Assembly (NCBI GenBank): GCA_028681135.1 | Contig: JAQUJC010000033.1 | Span: 1 to 36,298 of the forward strand | DNA from: Kiritimatiellia bacterium | GTDB lineage: Bacteria > Verrucomicrobiota > Kiritimatiellia > CAIQIC01 > Lenti-01 | DNA length: 36,298 bases | Reading direction: 5' to 3' | Shown: positions 1 through 7,052 of the stretch, piece after piece | How positions within the stretch are numbered: position 1 is the stretch's first letter | Layout: each line of letters begins with the position of its first letter | Program-made: the position numbers and the translations under genes | The notes under the pieces: model-generated | The model's input: only the letters and a program-made list of their open reading frames with translations | What the model was told of the DNA's origin: nothing | The model's database searches: none

Positions 1-325
1 GGGGTCGGGAAGTGGAGCGCCGCAGGCGGGCCGCAAAGCCGTGGGCGGTTCGGAAGGGGGGGCGGGCGATTCGATCCTCGGGCCTCTCGGCGGCTCTGCC
101 GCACGCTCGGCCTGCCCGAATCCCGAAAATCCCCCCCAAAATGGATCGTTTTCGTTCGTCGCCGATCCCGAGGCCCCGTTCCTCCCGATCCTGCCGCAGG
201 ATTTGAGCGCCGTAGCCCCCGCCGCAAAAATCTTTCGCTCGCAGGGGTCGAAATCCGATCCCGTCTTGCACATCCAGTACCCGCCCGCTTGGGCCGATGT
301 CGCGCAAAATGGCGGAATAAGAAAA
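1..325. other. GC-rich stretch without a supported gene
   Basis: Short open frames cross this stretch, but they are rich in Arg, Pro and Ser and look like GC-rich noise, with no recognisable domain or convincing ribosome binding site. The segment lies downstream of the minus-strand tRNA-Ser. It could hold the end of a neighbouring transcription unit outside the window. I see no RNA gene or clear repeat in it. Confidence 0.5.
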
Positions 326-415
326 TGGCGGAGAGAGAGGGATTCGAACCCCCGTCCCGCTTGCGCGGGATCCGGTTTTCAAGACCGGCGCGTTCGGCCA
401 CTCCGCCATCTCTCC
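326..415 (-). tRNA. tRNA-Ser (anticodon UGA)
   Basis: Read on the minus strand, this folds as a class II tRNA. The acceptor stem is GGAGAGA pairing with TCTCTCC, followed by discriminator G and an encoded CCA. The anticodon stem-loop carries TGA (plus-strand positions 379-381). The long variable arm is CCCGC/GCGGG, and the T loop GTTCGAATC is canonical. The long variable arm and anticodon identify a serine tRNA reading UCA and related codons. It is divergent from aspS, which starts about 140 bases away. Confidence 0.95.
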
Positions 416-552
416 ACGGTCAGGGAAGGTACGGTAGCGCAGGTGGGGGGCGGTTGCCAAGTCGAACCGACCTCGCGCGCGGTGGCGGTAAAAGTTTGCG
501 CGGCGGGGGCGCGGCGGGTAGAGTCGCGGCTGGTTTTATTTGGGAAGGAACG

Positions 553-2346
553 ATGACCATGAAGATGCGGACACACACATGCGGTGAATTGCGCCCGGCG
601 GATACGGGTGCCAAGGTGGAATTGTGCGGCTGGGTAGACAGCGTGCGCGATCACGGGGGATTGATCTTTATTGATCTGCGTGATCGCTACGGGCTGACGC
701 AGTGCGTATTTGATCCGCAGGATTCGCAGGCGGCGTGGGATGCGGCCCAGGCGTGCCGCGGGGAATATGTGGTGCGGATTTCGGGAGAAGTGCGGGGGCG
801 TCCGCCGGAAATGCTCAACGAGCGCATTGCGACTGGGGGCATTGAGGTGCGCTCCAGCGGTATTGTGGTGTTGAACAAGGCGCACACACCGCCGTTCCCG
901 CTGGACGACCGCGAGGCGGCGCATGTGAGCGAGGACTTGCGGCTGGAATATCGCTATCTGGATTTGCGTCGGCCCGGGATGCAGCAGGCGCTGATGCTGC
1001 GCCACCGTATTTTGCAGGCGGCTCGCAATTATTTTGATGAGCAGGAGTTTGTGGATATCGAAACGCCGATCCTGACGAAGAGCACGCCGGAGGGGGCGCG
1101 GGATTACCTGGTGCCGAGCCGGGTGAGTCCGGGCATGTTTTTTGCGCTGCCCCAGGCCCCACAGCAGTATAAGCAGCTCCTGATGATGGCGGGCATGGAC
1201 CGCTATGTGCAGATTGCGCGCTGCTTCCGCGACGAGGACCTGCGCGCCGACCGCCAGCCGGAATTTACGCAGATCGATCTGGAAATGTCGTTCGTGACAG
1301 CCGATGACATCATGGCGATCGTGGACGGACTGCTGGCCCGGGTGATGGTGGCGGCGGGGCACCCCGCGCCGGAGCTGCCGTTGCCGCGGATGACGTATCG
1401 CGAGGCGATGGATCGCTTCGGTAGCGACAAACCGGACTTGCGTTTTGGGATGGAGATCGTGGACCTGGCAGCGGTTTTTGCGGGCACGCATTTCAAGGTG
1501 TTCGCCCGGGCACTGGAAGGGGGCGGGGTGGTCAAGGCCATCAATGCCAAGGGGCTGTTCCAGGCGCCGATCAAGATGGTCGAGGAGGACTGGACGGGGC
1601 TGGCGAAGGACGGCGGGCTGGGGGGCTTGGCTTACATCCGGGTGCAGGAGGACGGGACCTGGAAGTCGCCAATCGTCAAGTTTTTCAGCGATGACGAAAA
1701 GTTAAAATTGCAGGCGGCGCTGGGGATCGAGCCGGGCGACTTGGTGTTGTTTGGTGCGGACAAGGCGGAGAAAGTGTTGCCGGTGCTGGGACGCATTCGC
1801 CTGTTGGCGGGTGCGCAGGCCCAGGCGATTCCGGCGGACGCGTTCCGCTTTACGTGGGTGACGGATTTCCCGTTGTTCGAGCGCAGCGACGAGGGCCGGC
1901 TGGTGAGCGTACACCATCCGTTCACGGCACCGCGGCCCGAGGACATCCCACTGCTGGACACAGATGCGGAGCAGGTGCGAGCGCAGGCCTATGACATTGT
2001 GCTTAATGGCACAGAGTTGGGCGGCGGCAGTATCCGAATCCACGATCCGGCCTTCCAGGCGCGGATGTTCCAGGTGCTGGGGCTGCCGGAATCGGAAATT
2101 CAGAGCCGCTTTAGCCATCTGCTGCGTGCGCTGGAATTTGGCGCGCCGCCGCATGGCGGTCTCGCCATTGGCGCGGATCGCCTAGTGATGCTGCTGGCGA
2201 ATGGCCATAGCATTCGCGATGTGATTGCGTTCCCGAAGACTCAAAAGGCGATGGATGTCATGATGAATGCGCCCTCGAGCGTGGATGACAAGCAACTGCG
2301 CGATATCCATATCCGCCTGGCGGCGGCGCCGAAGCCGGAGGGGTGA
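553..2346 (+). CDS. aspS: Aspartyl-tRNA synthetase, possibly non-discriminating
   Basis: Cytosolic class II aminoacyl-tRNA synthetase of 597 residues, the usual bacterial AspRS size. It activates Asp with ATP and charges tRNA-Asp. An N-terminal OB-fold anticodon-binding domain includes GWVDSVRDHGG (about residues 26-36). Motif 2 is RCFRDEDLRADRQPEFTQ near residue 222, a bacterial GAD insertion lies at about 290-420, and motif 3 is GADRLVMLL near 541. The ATG at 553 is chosen because GGAAGGA precedes it by a few bases and the protein then starts like other AspRS; an upstream extension is not homologous. His34 in the DHGG segment matches the type seen in non-discriminating enzymes, which also make Asp-tRNA-Asn for GatCAB. 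That point is inference. A run of ten G follows the stop codon. Confidence 0.97.
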   Translation: MTMKMRTHTCGELRPADTGAKVELCGWVDSVRDHGGLIFIDLRDRYGLTQCVFDPQDSQAAWDAAQACRGEYVVRISGEVRGRPPEMLNERIATGGIEVRSSGIVVLNKAHTPPFPLDDREAAHVSEDLRLEYRYLDLRRPGMQQALMLRHRILQAARNYFDEQEFVDIETPILTKSTPEGARDYLVPSRVSPGMFFALPQAPQQYKQLLMMAGMDRYVQIARCFRDEDLRADRQPEFTQIDLEMSFVTADDIMAIVDGLLARVMVAAGHPAPELPLPRMTYREAMDRFGSDKPDLRFGMEIVDLAAVFAGTHFKVFARALEGGGVVKAINAKGLFQAPIKMVEEDWTGLAKDGGLGGLAYIRVQEDGTWKSPIVKFFSDDEKLKLQAALGIEPGDLVLFGADKAEKVLPVLGRIRLLAGAQAQAIPADAFRFTWVTDFPLFERSDEGRLVSVHHPFTAPRPEDIPLLDTDAEQVRAQAYDIVLNGTELGGGSIRIHDPAFQARMFQVLGLPESEIQSRFSHLLRALEFGAPPHGGLAIGADRLVMLLANGHSIRDVIAFPKTQKAMDVMMNAPSSVDDKQLRDIHIRLAAAPKPEG

Positions 2347-2715
2347 GGGGGGGGGGTAGCTCTGTTCTGATTCTAAACAGCTCGGCTCACCCGGAGGGTT
2401 CGCCCTACCATCGGAGCGTGATTTTGGTTTTGGGTAGGGATATCCCGGCACCCCCTGTGGTCGGTGGTTGGTGGTTGGGGGTCGGCCCGAATCCGTTTTA
2501 AACCACAGAGGGCCACAGAGATTTACAGAGGGAGGCCCAATGGCTTGCCCTTCCGGGACCCGTTCACGTATTTCGTGATTTTCGTCGTTTGATTTTCTCG
2601 GCTGTTTTTGCCGTTCCTGAGTTCTTGAGTTCAAATTCATCCTGACTTGGACATTGGTTATTGAGCGCCCGGCTTGCCAGCGACCCGGGCAACCCACTAT
2701 AAAGGGGGGTGCGCT
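2347..2715. other. Intergenic region with several dispersed repeat fragments
   Basis: No gene is supported here. It holds a ten-G run directly after the aspS stop, a small hairpin AGGG-TTCG-CCCT at 2395-2406, a G-rich element of repeated GGTTGG/GGTGG units at about 2461-2485, and a CCACAGAG-type motif (AACCACAGAGGGCCACAGAG, 2502-2521). Similar-looking fragments occur in other spacers of this window, so this is probably a graveyard of intergenic repeats. The last bases (AAGGGGGG, 2702-2709) form the ribosome binding site of the next gene. Confidence 0.5.
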
Positions 2716-3501
2716 ATGAGCCATTCCTGCGAACTAGAGTTACGGTCGGTCCGGTTCAGTTTTGAACCGGGCGGGTGGGCGTTGCAGATTCCGGAGCTGG
2801 TGCTGGGGGGCGAGGGGCTGTGCGGGATCGTGGGCCCCAACGGGTCGGGCAAGAGCACCCTGCTGGGGCTGGCGGCCGGGTTGTTGACCCCGCTGGAGGG
2901 GGGGGTGCGGCTGAACGGTTTATCGCTGGCGCGGCAAAGCCGGAAACACATTGCCCGCCACCTGGGCTATTTACCGCAGGAATGCCCGGCGCTGTTTGAC
3001 TATACGGTGGGGCAAGTGGCGGCAATGGGGCGCCATGCGTATGGGGGGGCGCTGGAACCGACCGCCCCCGACGATATTGCAGCGGTGGCGCGAGCCCTGG
3101 CTGCGGTACAAATGGAGGCGTTTCGCGTCCGGCGCTTGTCGCAGTTGTCCGGCGGGGAACGCCGTCGGGCCTGGCTGGCATCGGCCTTGGCGCAAGAGCC
3201 GGCGCTGTTGCTGCTGGACGAGCCGACGCAGGCGCTGGATGTGCACCATGCCGCCGCGGTCATGGAGGTGCTGGCGCGTAAAGCCGCCGAGGGTCTGCGC
3301 GTCGTTGTGGTTTTGCACGACTTGAACCTCGCGGCCTTGTATTGCGAACGCTTGATCCTGCTCCAGGATGGACAGGTGACCGCCGATGGCCTGCCCCATG
3401 ACATCTTGTCCGAAAATCGCCTCGTATCCGCCTATGGCCAGCATCTGGAGGTCATTGCGCATCCGAAAACCCATCAACCCGTCATTTTGGCTAAAAAATG
3501 A
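2716..3501 (+). CDS. ABC transporter ATPase, iron-siderophore/haem/cobalamin type (FecE/BtuD-like)
   Basis: Cytosolic ATPase of 261 residues that should power the permease encoded next. Walker A is GPNGSGKST (40-48), the Q-loop Gln is 88, the signature LSGGE is 144-148, Walker B is LLLLDE (164-169) and the H-loop His is 201. These residues and the FecCD-type partner place it in the importer family for siderophores, haem or vitamin B12. Which substrate is carried cannot be read from the sequence. The ATG at 2716 is preceded by a G-rich Shine-Dalgarno sequence. The stop codon overlaps the next start (ATGA, 3498-3501), so translation is probably coupled. No periplasmic binding protein or TonB receptor gene is nearby. 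Confidence 0.9.
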   Translation: MSHSCELELRSVRFSFEPGGWALQIPELVLGGEGLCGIVGPNGSGKSTLLGLAAGLLTPLEGGVRLNGLSLARQSRKHIARHLGYLPQECPALFDYTVGQVAAMGRHAYGGALEPTAPDDIAAVARALAAVQMEAFRVRRLSQLSGGERRRAWLASALAQEPALLLLDEPTQALDVHHAAAVMEVLARKAAEGLRVVVVLHDLNLAALYCERLILLQDGQVTADGLPHDILSENRLVSAYGQHLEVIAHPKTHQPVILAKK

Positions 3502-4484
3502 TCAAAAATCGGAAAATATGGCTATTGTTGGGTATTTTTGGGGCTTGTTTGGTCATTTTGCCCTGGATTGGGGCCGAAAAGCTCGATTTAAGGGCTGTTT
3601 TGGGGTTTTTGGGGGGTGAATCGAGTCCCGACAGCCAGATATTTTTCCAGATGCGGTTGCCGCGGGTATGGCTGGGGCTGTTGGCCGGCGGGAGTTTGGC
3701 GATGGCCGGTGCGGCGTTACAGGTGATGTTTCGCAATCCGTTGGCGGAGCCGTGGACGTTGGGGATGGCCGGGGGGGCGAGTGTCGGGGCATTCGTGGCG
3801 CGGGTGTGTCCGGCGTTGTGGTTGTCGCTGGGCCCATTAAATACGTCGCAGGCGCTGGCTCTGCTGGGCGCGGCGGGGGCTTTGGCGCTGGTGTTGGCGG
3901 TGGCGCGGCGCCAGGGCGGGACCGGGGGGGCGACGATCCTGCTGGCGGGCGTGACGGTGGGCGTCATGTGCGGTGGGGCCATCATGGTGGCGGCGGGGGT
4001 GGTCTCGCCGGACAAGCTGGCGGGGTTTCATCGCTGGCTGCTGGGCGGACTGGATGCGGCCGACTGGGGGGCGGTGGGGACGCTGGCGGTGATCTCGGTT
4101 CCGGGGGGGGTGATGTTGGCGGCGCTGACGCGGGAGTATAATCCGTTGGGGCTGGGCGAAGCGATGGCGGCGGGGCAGGGCGTAAATGTGGCGCATGTGC
4201 GCCGCTGGACGGCCATCGGTGCCGGGCTGGCCTGCGCGGGCGTGGCAGCAGTGGCGGGGCCGATTGGGTTCGTGGGGCTGCTGGCGCCGCACGCCGTACG
4301 CCGCTGGGCCGGGCCGGATATGCGCATTGTCATGCCGGGTTCCTTTCTGGTCGGGGGGGCCTTGCTGGCACTCTGCGATGCGGCCGGGCGCTGGGCGGCG
4401 GCACCGCTGGAAATTCCGGTCGGGGCCTTGACGGCGTTGCTGGGCGGGCCGCTTTTTTTGTGGTTGCTGATGCGCAAGCGCTAG
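3498..4484 (+). CDS. FecCD-family ABC transporter permease
   Basis: Inner-membrane permease of 328 residues, very hydrophobic, with a Lys/Arg-containing N-terminus followed by a first membrane segment (about residues 7-25). The family signature is clear: RLPRVWLGLLAGGSLAMAG and then a QVMFRNPLAEPWTLG segment around residues 55-92. A second conserved segment, GPIGFVGLLAPHAVRR, lies near residue 260. Such proteins form a homodimer with about ten helices per subunit and import Fe-siderophores, haem or cobalamin. The ATPase partner overlaps upstream by 4 bases. The missing binding protein must be elsewhere in the genome, or the pair shares one. No convincing terminator follows. Confidence 0.9.
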   Translation: MIKNRKIWLLLGIFGACLVILPWIGAEKLDLRAVLGFLGGESSPDSQIFFQMRLPRVWLGLLAGGSLAMAGAALQVMFRNPLAEPWTLGMAGGASVGAFVARVCPALWLSLGPLNTSQALALLGAAGALALVLAVARRQGGTGGATILLAGVTVGVMCGGAIMVAAGVVSPDKLAGFHRWLLGGLDAADWGAVGTLAVISVPGGVMLAALTREYNPLGLGEAMAAGQGVNVAHVRRWTAIGAGLACAGVAAVAGPIGFVGLLAPHAVRRWAGPDMRIVMPGSFLVGGALLALCDAAGRWAAAPLEIPVGALTALLGGPLFLWLLMRKR

Positions 4485-4601
4485 CCTACAGCGTTAACGG
4501 GAACAATTTTGACACGATTTACAGGGGGGGCAGGATTGTGGAATTGCCCAACGCCCCCCCCACGACGTACCATCAGCCATGAACCAACGACCAACGACTC
4601 G

Positions 4602-4922
4602 TCAGTATGGGGGAGGGATCAGGATGGTTTGGCCGGGTTCTAAAGCGTCGAAGGAGTTGAGATGATTGATGGCGAGCAAGTCGTTGAGGCGGACGACAAA
4701 GAGCTTGGCAATGGCTTCGGTGGTATCGCCGTCTTGGACGCAGTAGTGCAGGAGATCGTCGTCGGGGGACCATTCATCGGGTACGGCTTCAGGTGGTGGC
4801 GCGGGCGTCGTTTCGGGGAGAGAGGCGCGGGGCGTGGGCAGGGGACACCAGATCACCACCGCCGAGATGATGACGAAGGCCAGCAGGGCGATTTTCCATT
4901 TCCAGTCGCGGGGTTTACCCAT
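4602..4922 (-). CDS. Small membrane-anchored LysM protein
   Basis: Protein of 106 residues with a short Lys/Arg-rich N-terminus (MGKPRDWKWK), one membrane segment (about 9-26), a Pro-rich linker (about 28-48) and a C-terminal LysM domain (about 59-103) ending in PGQTILIPPPY. LysM domains bind peptidoglycan glycan chains, so this is probably a periplasmic cell-wall-binding anchor without a catalytic domain. The start is uncertain: ATG at 4922 gives the most natural N-terminus. In-frame alternatives are ATG at 4931 or 4964 and GTG at 5033, the last with a GGAG about 14 bases upstream. A perfect TATAAT lies just upstream of the chosen ATG on this strand (4930-4935). The gene stands alone and converges with the FecCD permease gene. 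Confidence 0.75.
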   Translation of the reverse strand: MGKPRDWKWKIALLAFVIISAVVIWCPLPTPRASLPETTPAPPPEAVPDEWSPDDDLLHYCVQDGDTTEAIAKLFVVRLNDLLAINHLNSFDALEPGQTILIPPPY

Positions 4923-5320
4923 GCGTTGCATTATAAGCAGGGAAGCGGCGCGGGGAACAGCCATTTTACGCGTGGAGGTACCAGTCCTTGATTTGTAGCA
5001 TTTTGGCTTATGAGCAAAAGCGTGAAATTTCACAGCGCTGAGTTCTCCGGAGCTGTGGAGGCGTCGGGAGGGGCTTCAAAACCGGGTTGAAGGGCTCCGG
5101 AGGCAAAAAATGCTGATTTCGGGGCTTTTTTAACGAATTTTGGCCGTTTTGGGGAGGTCTAACCTGTTTTCTGTGTCGCCTGACACAAATCACAGCCATG
5201 CAGGATTTGGCAGTCTGGTCGCTTCGCTCCCGCATTCGATTCGCCTACGGCGAAACGCTATAGATTTCGCGTTCGTCCTTCGCCTCTGGCTTGAACTCGG
5301 CACTCAACTATTTTGACACA

Positions 5321-5424
5321 TTTTGACCATTATGGGGCGTTTTTCCTCTGTTTTTGGCGTTTTTCAAGGGAAATTGACCCACTTTTTCGTATTTTTTGGA
5401 TTTTTTGGGCTCTTCGCTGAATTT
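5321..5424 (+). repeat. T-rich dispersed repeat, copy 1
   Basis: Bases 5321-5411 match 12401-12491 with only a handful of differences, and weaker similarity continues to about 5424. The shared core includes GGGGCGTTTTTCCTCTG and GACCCACTTTTTCGTATTTT. This copy lacks the GC hairpin that ends the copy at 12401-12537. Both copies are in non-coding spacer. Confidence 0.8.
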
Positions 5425-5474
5425 CGTGGAGAAGGATACGTTTAAATAGCATCCATCGATTGGATATGGCTGGG

Positions 5475-5541
5475 TGGAGCCGGGACGACCTCGTCCCGCA
5501 TCAATCAAGTCAACCGGCCCGACGGGGTCGTCGGGGCTCCA
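5475..5541. repeat. Long imperfect inverted repeat (hairpin)
   Basis: The arms 5475-5495 and 5521-5541 are reverse complements over 21 bases with about three mismatches, beginning TGGAGCC and ending GGCTCCA. A 25-base loop separates them. No T-run follows on either strand, so it is not a classic terminator, although it lies downstream of the minus-strand efflux operon. It resembles palindromic intergenic elements. Confidence 0.65.
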
Positions 5542-5714
5542 TCAAGAATCAATCATATCAAGCGGCATTCCATTTATTCGTCAGACGAAACAAAACGCGA
5601 AATGTGAATCAACGCATGATCAATTCAAAGCTTCTTTGCGATCCCTGCGTTCTTTGCGAGAGGTATTCATCACTCTTCAAATGCCCTGTTTCCATGAAAA
5701 TCGACGAAGAACCA

Positions 5715-5770
5715 TTTTTGGGCGTTTCAGGCCGGATTTGGCCCAAAATCCGCGCCCAGCGGGCGCGGCT
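5715..5770 (+). repeat. Dispersed repeat fragment with perfect GC hairpin
   Basis: Matches 12482-12537 (GGCGTTTCAGGC, then GGATTTGGCCC, then CGCCCAGCGGGCGCGGC). It contains CCGCGCCC (5750-5757), loop AGC, GGGCGCGG (5761-5768), a perfect 8-bp stem. In the other copy the same hairpin is kept with one A-C mismatch and loop AGT. Confidence 0.75.
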
Positions 5771-5814
5771 GAAACAGAACCTCTTGTGGGGGAGCCCGTT
5801 GGGTGCGGTGGCGG

Positions 5815-7023
5815 TTATTCGGTACGGGCTTTGGCGGAGATGCCATCGCGGATTTGGTCGCCGGGGTGGACTATGACGGAGTCGCCTTCGGTGAGGCCAT
5901 CGAGGACTTCGACTTCGAGCCCGTTGTTGTGGCCGATCTGCAGTTTGCGCAGGCGGGCCTTGCCCTTTTCTAGGACAAAGACGGCCCAGGCGCCGCCGGA
6001 GCGGAACAGCGCGCCGGCGGGCACTTTGAGGACGCTGTCCGATTCCCAGGTGACGATGCGGGCTTCGACGCGGTAGGCATCGCCCAGGGGCCGCGAGGGG
6101 GCAGGGGGGGTATCGAAGTCCACGAGAATCCACACCCGCTGCTCTTCCACGCCCAGGGCGGAGACTTTTGTGAACCCAGCGGGTTCGACCAGGCGCACGC
6201 GGCCCATGAGCGGCTGGGGGCCGCCCCAGCGCTCGAGATAGACCTTGGCACCGGGCTCAATCTGCATGGCATCGGCGGAGAGGACATCAACCTCGACTTC
6301 CAGATCGGCGGGATCGCCCAGCTCGATCAGGGGCGTGCCGGACTGGACCACGACACTGCTTTCCTGCAGGACCCGCAGCACGCGACCGGAGACGGGGGCG
6401 CGGATCACCCACTGGGATTCGTCGCTGTCGTCAGCCGTTCCAGGCCGAGACCGCAGCAAAGCGGCCTGAGCCTGTTCCAGCTCGAAGGCGGCGATTTTTT
6501 CGGCGAATCGGGCGGCTTTGAGTTCTTCGGCGGCGGAGCGTTCGGTGGCGACGGCGCGGTCCATTTCCTGCTGGGAAATCACGTTGTCGTTGAGCAGCTC
6601 GTTGGCGCGGTCGAGTTCCTTGCGGGCCAGCTCGTGCCGGGCGCGGGCGGCTTCCAGATTTGGAACGGTCTGCTCCTGGATGGCGGCGGCGGCTTTGACG
6701 CGGGCCTCGGCTTCGGCTTCGGTCCGTGGGTCCAGCAGGACCGGATCGACGGCGTCAATTGTGGCGAGTACGGTGGTGCCGGCCTCGACGGCATCGCCGG
6801 CCTTCAGCGCCACGCGCTGCAGGCGGCCCGCCAGCGGCGCGGCCACGACGTAGCGCTCGCGGATGCGCGTTTTGCCTTCTTCATCCACCGTGACCTGCAG
6901 GGGGCCGCGCGTCGCAGCGGCGCCATCGACGAGCACCGTCGTGGGGCGCAGGACAATTCCCAGCAGCACGAGCGCGCCCACCCCCACCCACATCCAGAAC
7001 CATTTTGATTTTTTTGTTTTCAT
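5815..7023 (-). CDS. HlyD/RND-type periplasmic adaptor (membrane fusion protein)
   Basis: Protein of 402 residues with a basic N-terminus (MKTKKSKW), one membrane anchor (about 8-26), a biotinyl-lipoyl-like half (about 50-90), an alpha-helical coiled-coil hairpin rich in Ala, Glu and Arg (about 95-200), the second lipoyl half (VIRAPVSGRVLRVLQ, about 208-222) and a beta-barrel plus membrane-proximal domain. Such adaptors link an inner-membrane pump to a TolC-like channel in the periplasm. The ATG at 7023 is preceded by AGGA about 8 bases upstream. It is the last gene of the operon, 29 bases after the permease. The pump composition is that of an ABC (MacAB-like) tripartite exporter; the substrate is unknown. 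Confidence 0.9.
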   Translation of the reverse strand: MKTKKSKWFWMWVGVGALVLLGIVLRPTTVLVDGAAATRGPLQVTVDEEGKTRIRERYVVAAPLAGRLQRVALKAGDAVEAGTTVLATIDAVDPVLLDPRTEAEAEARVKAAAAIQEQTVPNLEAARARHELARKELDRANELLNDNVISQQEMDRAVATERSAAEELKAARFAEKIAAFELEQAQAALLRSRPGTADDSDESQWVIRAPVSGRVLRVLQESSVVVQSGTPLIELGDPADLEVEVDVLSADAMQIEPGAKVYLERWGGPQPLMGRVRLVEPAGFTKVSALGVEEQRVWILVDFDTPPAPSRPLGDAYRVEARIVTWESDSVLKVPAGALFRSGGAWAVFVLEKGKARLRKLQIGHNNGLEVEVLDGLTEGDSVIVHPGDQIRDGISAKARTE

Positions 7024-7052
7024 AGCTTCATCCTATTTCCATTTGCATGGGA

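Larger units (their letters stand above)
4923..5814. other. Long gene-free, repeat-rich region
   Basis: Almost 900 bases without a supported gene, less GC-rich than its neighbours. It holds a T-rich dispersed repeat (5321-5424), a related fragment near 5106-5155, a long imperfect hairpin (5475-5541), and a second repeat fragment ending in a perfect GC hairpin (5715-5770). Short open frames on both strands here are low complexity. One minus-strand frame gives a Lys/Asn-rich peptide that recurs at the other copy near 12400-12490 only because the DNA repeat recurs. Confidence 0.6.

Noticed and set aside
379-1491. Minus-strand open frame opposite aspS and through tRNA-Ser
   Set aside because: It overlaps a tRNA and is antisense to conserved AspRS; the composition is His/Arg/Gln-rich noise.
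5475-5541. Palindrome as an intrinsic terminator of the efflux operon
   Set aside because: No U-tract follows the stem on the minus strand and it is almost 300 bases after the stop codon.
5308-5876. Short open frames in the 5 kb spacer as possible small proteins
   Set aside because: They translate the DNA repeat and the palindrome, lack ribosome binding sites and change composition along their length.
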